Assembly: GCA_946413245.1 (NCBI GenBank)
Contig: CAMKJS010000010.1
Coordinates: 1 to 55,511 of the forward strand
From: an uncultured Clostridia bacterium
GTDB lineage: Bacteria; Bacillota; Clostridia; Christensenellales; Aristaeellaceae
Length of the DNA stretch: 55,511 nucleotides
Direction: 5' to 3'
In this document: positions 38,779 to 47,104 of the stretch, piece by piece
How the letters are laid out: the number at the start of each line of letters is the position of its first letter
Position numbering within the stretch: position 1 is the first letter of the stretch
Made by a program: the position numbers and the translations under genes
Notes under the pieces: model-generated
Seen by the model: only the letters and a program-made list of their open reading frames with translations
The model's database searches: none
Told to the model about the DNA's origin: nothing

Positions 38779-41268
38779 ATGAGAACCTATCCGGGACAGA
38801 AGACGCTGGAGGTTACCCCGCGGGAAGAACGCATCCGCGGCCTTGCGCGCAGGGCGGCGGCGGAAGGCATGGTGCTGCTGGAGAACAACGGCGTTCTCCC
38901 GCTGGCGGCAGGCACGAAGCTGGCGCTGTTCGGCCGGGGCGCCCGGTATACCATCAAGGGAGGCACCGGCAGCGGCGACGTGAATTCCCGCAATACGGTG
39001 ACAGTGGAGGAAGGCCTGCGGAACGCGGGATTCCCGATCGTCAACCGGGATTATCTGGACCGGTATGACGCGGAATACCGGAAGAGCCTGCAGGAATGGG
39101 AGGAAACCCTGTACAGGGAGGCGGGCCCGGAGCGGGACACGCGGAAGCTGTATCACGCCCACGCCTCCATCACCCCGAAGAGTCCGGAACTGCCGATCCG
39201 GGCGGAGGACACCGCGGAAGCGGATGCCGTGATCTATGTGGTATCCCGGATTTCGGGAGAGTTCGCGGACCGGCACGCGGAAAAAGGGGATTATTATCTG
39301 AGCGGCCGGGAAGAAGCGGAGCTGAAGCTGCTGGCCAGTCTGGGAAAGCCGGTGATCGTGCTGCTGAACGTGGGCGGCGTGATGGACCTGTCCTTCCTGG
39401 AGACGGAACGGGTGGACGCGCTGCTGCTGATGTCCCAGCCGGGCAGCGAGGGCGGCAACGCCGCCGCGGACATCCTGAGCGGCCGGGTGAATCCTTCCGG
39501 AAGGCTGACGGACACCTATGCCTTCCGGTATGAAGACTATCCCAGCAGCGAAACCTTCTCGCACCGGAACGGCAACCTGACGGAAGAATACTATACGGAA
39601 GGCATCTATGTGGGCTACCGCTATTTCGACAGCTTCGACGTGCCGGTGCGGTATCCCTTCGGCTACGGCCTGAGCTATACCGCTTTCGGCTGGGAAGTGA
39701 CCGGCGCGGAGCTGCGCGGCACGGAGGTATGCGTAAGCGTGGCGGTGCGGAATACCGGAAAGACAGCCGGGAAGCAGGTGATTCAGCTGTACGCGGCCTG
39801 CCCCTCCGGGGAGCTGACCACGGAGCGGAAACGGCTGACGGCCTTCGGGAAGACCGGGCTGCTGCAGCCGGGAGAGGCGGAAACCCTGCTGCTTCGCTTC
39901 CGGCTGAAGCAGCTGGCCTCCTACCACGAGGGCCGGGAGGCGTACCTGCTGCAGGCCAGCGAATACGGCGTGTTCGCGGGAGAAAGCGCGGCCTGCCTGA
40001 AGCCCGCGGTGAAGCTGCGGCTGGACAGGAACGTGACGACCGAACGCGTGACGACGATCTGTGAGCTGAAGGAAGCCCTGAAGGAGATTCAGCCGGAGAA
40101 GCCGGATATGAACCTGAGCGGAACCGCGTTCCCCTTCCCGGAGATCGATATCACCCGGGCGGCGGAGGATGCGGCGGCGGAAACGGAACCGCGCGCCGAA
40201 ACCTTTCCCTGGAGCGCGGAGGCCGCGGAAAAGGCCGCGAAAATCGCGGCGGGAATGTCCCTTCGGGACAAGGCATGCCTGACGGTAGGCGCCCGGAGCG
40301 CCATGGCCGGGGAGATCGTGGGCGTGCAGGCGAAATCCGTGCCCGGAGCCGCCGGAGAAACGGTTTCCTTCGCGGAGTACGGGATTCCGTCCATGGTGCT
40401 GGCGGACGGCCCGGCGGGGGTCAGAATCAACCCCGAATATGAAATTGATCCGGAGACGGGGAACATCATTCAGCCGAAGGACTGGTTCGAGATGCTGGAG
40501 ATCCGCTTCTTCGGCAAGAAGTTCCGGCACGAAGGCGCCGAGCTCCGGTACCAGATCGCGACGGCGATTCCCATCGGAACCCTGCTGGCCCAGAGCTTTG
40601 ACACGGCGCTGCTGGAAGAAACGGGCGAGGCGATCGCCGCGGAGCTGAAGGCCTTCGGGATCGCCGTGTGGCTGGCGCCGGGCATGAACATCCACCGGAA
40701 CCCGCTGTGCGGCAGAAACTTCGAATACTACTCCGAGGATCCCTACGTCAGCGGCGTCATGGCCGCGGCCATTACCCGGGGCGTGCAGAAAACGCCCGGC
40801 ATCGGCGTATCCATCAAGCACTTCGCCGCCAACAACCAGGAAGACAACCGGATGCACGTGAACGAGATGATCTCGGAGCGCGCGCTGCGGGAAATCTATC
40901 TGAAAGGATTTGAGATCGCGGTGAAAACCGGGGATCCGATGACCATCATGACCTCCTACAACCGGATCAACGGCGTGCATTCCGCGAACAATTACGACCT
41001 GTGCACCGTGGCGGCCCGGGAGGAGTGGGGTTTCCGGGGCTTTATTATGACGGACTGGGCCACCACCAACGGCGGCGGCTCCCACGCGGCCAAGTGCATC
41101 CTGGCGGGGAACGACCTGATTATGCCCGGCAAGGATACGGATATACAGGAAATCATCGATGCGGCGGAGGGCAGGAGAGGCCCGTGGCTGCCGGAGGAGA
41201 AGCTGGACGAAAGCGTGATCCGGCTGATCAGCGCGGCGCTGATCTGCGACGAGTATATGAAAATTTAG
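38779..41268 (+). CDS. Glycoside hydrolase family 3 protein, domain-swapped order
   Basis: An 829-residue protein without signal peptide, a likely beta-glucosidase acting on imported oligosaccharides. The usual GH3 order is reversed. The GH3 C-terminal domain comes first (about residues 15-260: EGMVLLENNGVLPL, VIVLLNVGGVMDLS, GYGLSYTAF). Then follow an Fn3-like domain (about 315-390) and the catalytic TIM barrel at the end (about 480-829). There are VLADGPAGVR, NIHRNPLCGRNFEYYSEDP and KHFAANNQE, and the nucleophile Asp sits in MTDW (about 757-760). The same permuted order is known in Butyrivibrio and Ruminococcus enzymes. The start has aggacagg upstream of ATG 38779; the longer upstream open frame is only antisense shadow. 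Its stop codon overlaps that of the convergent carboxypeptidase gene. Confidence 0.93.
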   Translation: MRTYPGQKTLEVTPREERIRGLARRAAAEGMVLLENNGVLPLAAGTKLALFGRGARYTIKGGTGSGDVNSRNTVTVEEGLRNAGFPIVNRDYLDRYDAEYRKSLQEWEETLYREAGPERDTRKLYHAHASITPKSPELPIRAEDTAEADAVIYVVSRISGEFADRHAEKGDYYLSGREEAELKLLASLGKPVIVLLNVGGVMDLSFLETERVDALLLMSQPGSEGGNAAADILSGRVNPSGRLTDTYAFRYEDYPSSETFSHRNGNLTEEYYTEGIYVGYRYFDSFDVPVRYPFGYGLSYTAFGWEVTGAELRGTEVCVSVAVRNTGKTAGKQVIQLYAACPSGELTTERKRLTAFGKTGLLQPGEAETLLLRFRLKQLASYHEGREAYLLQASEYGVFAGESAACLKPAVKLRLDRNVTTERVTTICELKEALKEIQPEKPDMNLSGTAFPFPEIDITRAAEDAAAETEPRAETFPWSAEAAEKAAKIAAGMSLRDKACLTVGARSAMAGEIVGVQAKSVPGAAGETVSFAEYGIPSMVLADGPAGVRINPEYEIDPETGNIIQPKDWFEMLEIRFFGKKFRHEGAELRYQIATAIPIGTLLAQSFDTALLEETGEAIAAELKAFGIAVWLAPGMNIHRNPLCGRNFEYYSEDPYVSGVMAAAITRGVQKTPGIGVSIKHFAANNQEDNRMHVNEMISERALREIYLKGFEIAVKTGDPMTIMTSYNRINGVHSANNYDLCTVAAREEWGFRGFIMTDWATTNGGGSHAAKCILAGNDLIMPGKDTDIQEIIDAAEGRRGPWLPEEKLDESVIRLISAALICDEYMKI

Positions 41269-42014
41269 TCCAAATCTACGTATTCTTCGATATCCTGGGG
41301 CGGCGGGGTGATCTCGCCGCTCTCAATTTTATCAAGGTATTCCTCCAGCGTCAGCTCCTGCTCGAAGATGATCTGCGCGTGGGCCTCGCCCACGTAGCGG
41401 AAATGCCAGGCTTCCGCCTGGTAACCGGTGACCTTTTCCTTGCCTTTGGGATAGCGCTGGATAAAGCCGTAGCGCCAGGCGTTTTTGCGCAGCCAGGTAT
41501 ACTGGCGGGTGGAGGAAAAGCTGGAAGCGCCGCGCACGTTAATGTCGAAAGCCAGCCCCAGATGGTGCTCGCTCTGGCCGGGTACGGCCACGGTATGCAG
41601 GGCGGCGGACCGGGCCTTCGAACGGGACCAGCCGGAATGCTTGTTCAGATAGCTGTTGATTTTCGCGTTCAGCACCCGCTCCTGATCCGCGTAACTGCGG
41701 TATGCGGCGCTGATCTGCCATTTGCGCAGGCCTTCCTCCGCGGCGTCTCCCAACATCCGCACCAGAGCTTCGGCAGCCGCCCGGACAGCCAGGGTGTTTT
41801 TGTACTTGATCCGGATCAGCGCTGAATCCGTCATCTCATTCAGGGAAACCAGATCCGCCGGAACGAAGTCTTCTGTTACGGGGTTTTCCTTGTTCACGAG
41901 CATCGGCAGGGATCCGGAGAGCACGTCCATTTCCTCCGCGGCCGCGCAGGCTGCCGCGTGCAGAAGAAGAAAAAACAGGAAAAACACGGCGGAAAGCCGC
42001 CGGAACCGGTTCAT
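41265..42014 (-). CDS. VanY-type D-alanyl-D-alanine carboxypeptidase (peptidase M15B)
   Basis: A 249-residue exported zinc peptidase. Signal peptide FFLFFLLLHAAACAAA. The catalytic domain carries the AYRSYADQ motif (about residues 103-110), the zinc ligands in SEHHLGLAFDI (about 147-157) and the final zinc His in EAWHFRYVG (about 200-208). It trims the terminal D-Ala from peptidoglycan stem peptides at the cell surface. A hydrophilic Asp/Glu tail ends the protein. It is convergent with the GH3 gene, sharing two bases of the stop codons, and divergent from the glycosyltransferase gene with face-to-face overlapping promoters. Confidence 0.93.
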   Translation of the reverse strand: MNRFRRLSAVFFLFFLLLHAAACAAAEEMDVLSGSLPMLVNKENPVTEDFVPADLVSLNEMTDSALIRIKYKNTLAVRAAAEALVRMLGDAAEEGLRKWQISAAYRSYADQERVLNAKINSYLNKHSGWSRSKARSAALHTVAVPGQSEHHLGLAFDINVRGASSFSSTRQYTWLRKNAWRYGFIQRYPKGKEKVTGYQAEAWHFRYVGEAHAQIIFEQELTLEEYLDKIESGEITPPPQDIEEYVDLD

Positions 42015-42080
42015 GCGCGATCCCTCCGTTCATACGGCCCGCGGCGAATCAGTCAGGCAGCGGGCTATCTTTCCGGGGAT

Positions 42081-42109
42081 ATTATATGCGATTTGCTTTT
42101 TTTGCACAA
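42081..42109 (-). promoter_or_regulatory. Promoter of the VanY-like gene
   Basis: On the minus strand TTGTGC (42104-42109), 17-base spacer, TATAAT (42081-42086). It overlaps the opposing promoter at 42093-42121. Confidence 0.75.
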
Positions 42110-42121
42110 TCGTGGGATAAT
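42093..42121 (+). promoter_or_regulatory. Promoter of the glycosyltransferase gene
   Basis: TTGCTT (42093-42098), 17-base spacer, GATAAT (42116-42121). It lies across the -35 region of the opposite promoter, so polymerase can probably occupy only one at a time. Confidence 0.65.
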
Positions 42122-42156
42122 AGGCACATCATTTGCGACGGAGAGGAGGAAGCGCC

Positions 42157-43344
42157 TTGCTGCGGATCGGTCAGTTCACGGATACATTCCTTCCGATTAT
42201 GGACGGTGTGGGCCGCGTAGTGCTGGCCTATTCGGAGAACCTGTGCAAAATGGGGCACCAGGTGACAGTGGTCGCCCCGATGTACGACACGGGCTTCCAG
42301 GGCGGCTATCCTTTCCAGCTGCTGGAGTTCATGGGGAGACAGGTGCCCGGCCTGAGACAATATAAGATCGGCGAGGCGGTATGGGATTCCCACTACCGCC
42401 AGAAAATTCGTATGACCACGCTGGATCTGATCCACGTGCACAGTCCCTTCGCGGCGGGGTCCGAGGCGCTTCGCCTGGCCAGCCTGCGGGATCTGCCCCT
42501 GGTGGCGTCCTTCCACTCCAAATACTACGACGATTTCCTGAAGGCGACGAAATCCGAATCCATCGCCCGGGCCGGCGTCAAGATGGTGGTCAACTTCTAC
42601 AACCGCTGCGACGAGGTATGGGCCGTGGGGCAGAACCCGGCAAAGGTGCTGCAGGAATACGGATACGAGGGCGAGGTGCAGGTGGTGCCCAACGGAGCCA
42701 CGATGCGGGAGGTGCATCCTTCCGACGTGGCGGAGGTAACCCGGCGCTGGAACCTGGGAGAGGATCCGGTGATCCTGTTTGTGGGCCAGATGGACTGGAA
42801 AAAGAATATTCTCACGGTGCTGGAAGCCTGCGCCCGCATGCGGGCCGACGGGGTTCAGTTCAGGCTGATTCTGGCCGGCCAGGGGATCGATATGATCAAT
42901 ATCGAAAACAAAATCCGGGAGCTGGGCCTGCAGTACACGGCGCAGATGGTGGGCCACATCACGGATCCCTCCCTGCTGGACGGGCTGTACGCCCGGGCGT
43001 CGGTGCTCGCTTTCCCGTCCCTGTACGATTCCGCACCGATGGTGGTGCGGGAAGCCGCGGTGATGGGAACCCCCGCGGTGATGGTACGGGGCAGTACAGC
43101 CGCGGAAAACATCCGGGACGGAGAGAACGGGCTGCTGTGTGATAATACGCCGGAAGACCTGGCGCGGGTGCTGACGGAAGGCATCGGAGATCCGGAAAAA
43201 CTGCGCCGGCTGGGGCAGCAGGCCCGGGATACGATCCCGGTGCCCTGGTCAGTCGTGATGGAAACCGTTTCGGCCCGCTATACCCGGCTGGTCGAGATGG
43301 GCAAAGCGGGGAAGCTGAAGAAAAAGCGTATCCGGCTTGTCTGA
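42157..43344 (+). CDS. Glycosyltransferase family 4 protein
   Basis: A 395-residue cytoplasmic or membrane-associated GT-B enzyme. The N-terminal domain begins RIGQFTDTFLPIMDGVGRVV with the early Gly loop (about residues 3-22) and carries DLIHVHSPFAAGSEA (about 91-105). The C-terminal domain has FVGQMDWKKNI (about 208-218) and the donor site SLYDSAPMVVREAAVMGTP (within about 287-305). It moves a sugar from an NDP-sugar to a lipid or glycan; Firmicute relatives make diglycosyl lipids or wall glycans. The start is TTG at 42157, chosen because gaggagga lies seven bases upstream. No gene cluster partner shows the acceptor. Confidence 0.9.
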   Translation: MLRIGQFTDTFLPIMDGVGRVVLAYSENLCKMGHQVTVVAPMYDTGFQGGYPFQLLEFMGRQVPGLRQYKIGEAVWDSHYRQKIRMTTLDLIHVHSPFAAGSEALRLASLRDLPLVASFHSKYYDDFLKATKSESIARAGVKMVVNFYNRCDEVWAVGQNPAKVLQEYGYEGEVQVVPNGATMREVHPSDVAEVTRRWNLGEDPVILFVGQMDWKKNILTVLEACARMRADGVQFRLILAGQGIDMINIENKIRELGLQYTAQMVGHITDPSLLDGLYARASVLAFPSLYDSAPMVVREAAVMGTPAVMVRGSTAAENIRDGENGLLCDNTPEDLARVLTEGIGDPEKLRRLGQQARDTIPVPWSVVMETVSARYTRLVEMGKAGKLKKKRIRLV

Positions 43345-43389
43345 TTCCGAATACGCTGAAATGACCAGTAATTAGCGTTCAACGAAGAA

Positions 43390-44103
43390 TTATTCCGGCA
43401 GTTCCGCATCCAGCCAGGCGGTCTGGCCGCCGAGCCGGAGGGAAAACGCCTGATAAAAAATCTGATACAGCAGACGCCGGCGGTCTTCCGGCAGCTGCCC
43501 GTCCGCCTGTATGTTCCGGAGCACCCCCGCGGCTGCCCGGGACAGTGTTTTTTCCGGGTTCCGGTCCAGCCGGAAGCCCAGGAAGGTTTTGTTGATCCGG
43601 CTGTCCCCCTCGAGGAAAAGATCAATAAACTCCCGGGACAGGCGAAGCAGGTATTCCTGCATGGTACGGTCCGGGTCGCCGCTCATGCGGAGGCAGCGGA
43701 TCAGCTGCGGATCCTCAAAGAGCTCCAGCCGGTCCGCCTGTTTCCGTTCCTCGCTGAATTCCTCCGGGGTCAGGTACATTTCCAGCAGGTAGCTCTTGAT
43801 AATGGAAAAGTCGATCTGATTCCGGGGATGGGGTTTGTCGCCGTGGCCCACGAAAAGCAGCTCCCATTCGATGGGGAAGCAGTCCGGGCAGACGGCCCGC
43901 GCCTCCAGGAGGATCTTTTTGCGGGCGGGCACGCTGGGAGCCTTTTCCGCCTGGCGGAGCCATTTTTCCGCTTCGGGGCTTATACTTCGGGATACAGGCT
44001 CCGCCGCCAGCGCGGCCGCCCGCTGATCCGCCCCGCAGAAGGGACAGAAAACGGCGTCCGCCACGGTCAGGGGTTTTCCGCATTTGATACATGAAACCGG
44101 CAT
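43390..44103 (-). CDS. Zinc-ribbon protein of unknown function
   Basis: A 237-residue cytoplasmic protein. A zinc ribbon sits at the start (CIKC near residues 5-8 and CPFC near 20-23). The middle and C-terminal parts are helical and charged without any recognised catalytic site; FPIEWELLFVGHG, TPEEFSEERKQADRLELFED and LSREFIDLFLEGDSRI are typical stretches. The gene starts 3 bases after the end of the phospholipase-like gene and is surely in the same operon. The ribosome site gaggaa lies in the end of that gene. I do not recognise a family for the large part. Confidence 0.75.
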   Translation of the reverse strand: MPVSCIKCGKPLTVADAVFCPFCGADQRAAALAAEPVSRSISPEAEKWLRQAEKAPSVPARKKILLEARAVCPDCFPIEWELLFVGHGDKPHPRNQIDFSIIKSYLLEMYLTPEEFSEERKQADRLELFEDPQLIRCLRMSGDPDRTMQEYLLRLSREFIDLFLEGDSRINKTFLGFRLDRNPEKTLSRAAAGVLRNIQADGQLPEDRRRLLYQIFYQAFSLRLGGQTAWLDAELPE

Positions 44104-44106
44104 ACT

Positions 44107-45051
44107 TTATTCCTCCATATTCGGTTTGACACCGGAAGGCGGAACCATGGAGGGAACGCTCCAGTTCCGCGGGTCCGGCGCGGGGAGACCGCTGTAATAG
44201 GAAGTATTCCCCAGCGCGGCCGTGAGTTCCTCTTCGCTGAGGTCTCCGGAAAAAATAAAGCGGTAACAGGCCCGGATCATGACGCGGGCGCGATCCCGGG
44301 CGGCGGCGCGCATGTCCGCCAGGCTGTCCCTGGAAACCAGGGTTTCGTCATGGGAATGGGGCCATGGGGCGTTCGCCTCGTTCTCCACGTCCCGGCCGGC
44401 GTACCAGGATTCGGAGTAGGCAAGGGAGCGGAGCTGCGGTTTCCCGGTGAGCCGGGCCAGCCGGGCCGCGATGCCTTTCGGGTTTTCCATCAGCCGGTAC
44501 ACCCAGCGGAAAAAGGGATACAGCCGATTCATGGCGCGGAAGCTGTTTTCCCAGCCGTAAACTTCCCGGTAGGCGGCGCTCAGATCCTCCTGCATTTCCC
44601 GGGGCAGGCGTAGCGGGGGCATCACGAAGGAGGAGGTCAGCGGATGGCGGCCCTGCCAGAGACCCAGGCGCCGCATCTCCAGAATGTCCATGGTATGTTC
44701 GAAGGCCCGGTGCGCTCCCGGCAGCGCGTCGGGGCCGATGGTACTGCGCACGATATAGGGGTGAGCCGCGCAGTCCAGCGCATAATGGCAGAGAAAGCCG
44801 GCCAGATAGGAGAACATCGCTTCCCGGCTGTGCCCGTCCCGGGCATGGCGGGCGAGGGCGCGGAGGAAGGCGCCGGGCCGGTCCGTGTGCATCCGGCCGC
44901 CGCGGCTTGTGTCCGGAAGCCAGACGAACCAGGGATCCGGGCCGAAGAGAGCCATCTGATACGGCGCCGCCCGGATGACGGAGCGGACTGGCTCCTCCAG
45001 GAATTCCAGGACTTCCTTCCCAAAGCTTGCGTGTACGGCGGCATCAGGCAT
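44107..45051 (-). CDS. Zinc-dependent phospholipase C-type protein
   Basis: A 314-residue protein of the zinc-dependent phospholipase C/S1-P1-like family that occurs widely in Firmicutes as a cytoplasmic form. The metal-site residues are in early DAAVHASFGKEV (about residues 3-14), LFGPDPWFV (about 35-43), the strong LAGFLCHYALDCAAHPY (about 86-102) and HRAFEHTMDILEMRRL (about 117-132). It lacks a signal peptide. The start at 45051 has aggagga eight to nine bases upstream. It leads a two-gene operon with the zinc-ribbon protein, from a promoter whose -10 box lies inside a palindrome. Substrate not known. Confidence 0.85.
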   Translation of the reverse strand: MPDAAVHASFGKEVLEFLEEPVRSVIRAAPYQMALFGPDPWFVWLPDTSRGGRMHTDRPGAFLRALARHARDGHSREAMFSYLAGFLCHYALDCAAHPYIVRSTIGPDALPGAHRAFEHTMDILEMRRLGLWQGRHPLTSSFVMPPLRLPREMQEDLSAAYREVYGWENSFRAMNRLYPFFRWVYRLMENPKGIAARLARLTGKPQLRSLAYSESWYAGRDVENEANAPWPHSHDETLVSRDSLADMRAAARDRARVMIRACYRFIFSGDLSEEELTAALGNTSYYSGLPAPDPRNWSVPSMVPPSGVKPNMEE

Positions 45052-45070
45052 CGTTATAGCTCCTCCTTTT

Positions 45071-45105
45071 CGCCGCATTATATCATAATGCGGCGAAAAC
45101 ATCAA
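45071..45105 (-). promoter_or_regulatory. Promoter with operator-like palindrome, phospholipase C-type operon
   Basis: On the minus strand TTGATG (45100-45105), 17-base spacer, TATAAT (45077-45082). The -10 box is inside a perfect palindrome, cgccgcattat-atc-ataatgcggcg (45071-45095), well placed for a repressor. The transcript leader is only about 20 bases. Confidence 0.65.
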
Positions 45106-45179
45106 AAAGACCGTACAAAAGTGCAGAAATGAGCAGTGGGCAGAAAGCCAAAAAGACCGTACAGAAATGCGAAAATGAG
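45103..45179. repeat. Two direct repeats of 31 bases upstream of the sugar ABC operon
   Basis: Copies at 45103-45133 and 45149-45179 share caaaaagaccgtac and a similar tail ending aaatgag; the period is 46 bases. The first touches the -35 box of the minus-strand promoter. They may be paired regulator sites. Around them, 45052-45375 holds no coding gene. Confidence 0.6.
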
Positions 45180-45272
45180 TATTATCGGGCCATATCGGGG
45201 CTTATATCATATGGATTGAACAGAAAAATGATTCTGATCGCATTATTTGCACATCACAATAGCAAATATTGA

Positions 45273-45294
45273 TGGAAATTTACCAGAATTTCCA
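45273..45294. promoter_or_regulatory. Operator-like palindrome upstream of the sugar ABC operon
   Basis: A perfect inverted repeat tggaaatt / aatttcca with 6 central bases, 82 bases ahead of the binding-protein start. A second short palindrome, gagcat-gag-atgctc, lies at 45334-45348 close to the ribosome site. Either may bind the AraC-type regulator encoded at the end of the operon. Confidence 0.4.
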
Positions 45295-45375
45295 TTGAGA
45301 GATACGTACAACTTGATCAATAATGTAGTCAGAGAGCATGAGATGCTCAAATATATCATTTAAGGAGGCCACCCC

Positions 45376-47034
45376 ATGAAGAAGCTGCTTTCTGTTCTGC
45401 TTGTTCTGGCCATGCTGCTGGCGCTTATGCCTGCTGCAATGGCAGAAGGCGCCCAGGATCCGATCACTGTAACCGTGTTTATCGGTGCCGCTGGCGATCA
45501 GCCTACGGAAGATAACAAGATTTATAAGAAGATCGAGGACGAACTGGGAATCAAGTTCGAGTTTGAGTTCCTGGCTGGCGATTTGGATGAGACGCTGGGA
45601 ATCAAGAACTCCGACGAAGAAACACTGCCCGATCTGTACGATGGCAGCAATAGTGCGGAGACTCTGGAAGTCGCTGGCGTGCTGATTGACCTCATGCCCT
45701 ACATTTCCGAAGAGGGAACTCCGAACATCTGGAAGCATCTGCATGGCACTAACGCCAAGCTGGATCAGCTGCTGGATGAGGAAGGTCGCCTGTTCATTAT
45801 CCCGAACTACGGTATCTATTACAACCGTGAAGTAAAGCGCCATAATGGTCCCGCTTTCTTCATTCAGAAGAAAGTCATCGCCTGGAACAACTATCAGGTT
45901 CCGAAGACGTTGAATGAATACTTCGATCTGATTGAGCGATATGTCACTGCGAATCCGAAGAACGAAGATGGTCTTGATAACATTGGATTCCATATCCTAT
46001 CCAAAACTTGGCATCGGTTCTGCCTGATCAATCCCGTGCAGCACCTGATGGGCCGTCCTAATGATGGGGAAGTTATTGTTGATATCAATGATCCTGGCTA
46101 CCATACCGAAACATTCATCAACCAGCCCTATGCTAAGCCGTATTATAAGAAGCTGAATGAAGCTTTCCTGAAAGGCTTGATCATTCCGGACTCCTTCACC
46201 ATGGATGAAGATACTTATATGGCTGACTTGTCCAAGGGCACTGTGATTGGTATGTTTGACCAGACTTGGGCATTTGGTACCGCTACTCAGGCTCTGCTGA
46301 CCGATAAGAAATATGAAGACACATATCTTGCATTGCCGCTGGTTTATGACCCGGAATATGTAGATGGTAAAGTAATTGAAGAGCATTATATTAACGGTAC
46401 CGTTATGAACAAAGACCGCGGTTTCGGTATCTCTATTAACTGTAAGTATCCGGAACGTATGGTTCAGATGTTTGAAACGTTCCTGTCTGATGAATGGCAG
46501 ATCACCTTCCAGTGGGGTATCGAAGGTGAAGACTGGTACATTGATGAAAATGGCCGGATGAACATGACTACCGAGCAGGTCGAACATCTGAATGATGCTC
46601 AGTGGAAGCGCGCAAATAAAGCGGAAGCTATTTGGGCATCCAGTCCGAAGAAGCAGGGCGTCATGGACAATGGCAACACTTGGGCTCCCACTGATCAGGA
46701 TGAAATCTACAATGTGAGTGTTCTGACTGATTATGACAAGGAATTCCAGAAGAATGCTGGCATCAATGCATGGGAAGACTATTTCAACCCGCCGATCGAT
46801 CTGGCTCCTTATGGAGAAGCCTGGCAGATTGATAAGTCCCCGATTGATGAGGATTACAATACTTGGTTAATGCTGCAGGAAGAGTGGCTGCCCAAGGTTA
46901 TCATGGCAAAGGAAGGCGAATTTGACACGCTTTGGGATCAGTTCATTGAAGCGATTAATCCCACTTCGAAAATTTACTCTGATTTTATGCAGGAAGAAGT
47001 TCTGAAGCTTGTGAAGCAGGCCCTGGGAGAATAA
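45376..47034 (+). CDS. Extracellular solute-binding protein (Lpl/Ytc sugar type)
   Basis: A 552-residue exported binding protein. Signal peptide MKKLLSVLLVLAMLLALMPAAMA (23 residues, no lipobox). The mature form is the long family 1 type that accompanies LplB/YtcP permeases: KIYKKIEDELGIKFEFEF, LPDLYDGSNSAETLEVAG, KTLNEYFDLIERYV and YNTWLMLQEEWLPKVIMAKE near the end. The ligand is likely an oligosaccharide from plant or host glycans. Ribosome site taaggagg lies eight bases before ATG 45376. Codon use is more A/T rich than in flanking genes. A hairpin follows the stop. Confidence 0.92.
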   Translation: MKKLLSVLLVLAMLLALMPAAMAEGAQDPITVTVFIGAAGDQPTEDNKIYKKIEDELGIKFEFEFLAGDLDETLGIKNSDEETLPDLYDGSNSAETLEVAGVLIDLMPYISEEGTPNIWKHLHGTNAKLDQLLDEEGRLFIIPNYGIYYNREVKRHNGPAFFIQKKVIAWNNYQVPKTLNEYFDLIERYVTANPKNEDGLDNIGFHILSKTWHRFCLINPVQHLMGRPNDGEVIVDINDPGYHTETFINQPYAKPYYKKLNEAFLKGLIIPDSFTMDEDTYMADLSKGTVIGMFDQTWAFGTATQALLTDKKYEDTYLALPLVYDPEYVDGKVIEEHYINGTVMNKDRGFGISINCKYPERMVQMFETFLSDEWQITFQWGIEGEDWYIDENGRMNMTTEQVEHLNDAQWKRANKAEAIWASSPKKQGVMDNGNTWAPTDQDEIYNVSVLTDYDKEFQKNAGINAWEDYFNPPIDLAPYGEAWQIDKSPIDEDYNTWLMLQEEWLPKVIMAKEGEFDTLWDQFIEAINPTSKIYSDFMQEEVLKLVKQALGE

Positions 47035-47053
47035 TGACTGATTTTTGATCCGG

Positions 47054-47077
47054 GGGGGGAGGGACTCGTCTCTCCCC
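47054..47077 (+). terminator. Attenuator-like hairpin after the binding-protein gene
   Basis: A 10-bp stem (gggggaggga / tctctccccc, one G-T pair) with loop ctcg, followed by tttcatatt. It lies between the binding-protein gene and the first permease gene. Confidence 0.65.
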
Positions 47078-47104
47078 CTTTCATATTCAGGAGGATGCAT
47101 AGTC

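Noticed and set aside
45103..45179. CRISPR array
   Set aside because: Only two imperfect copies with a 15-base gap and no cas genes nearby.
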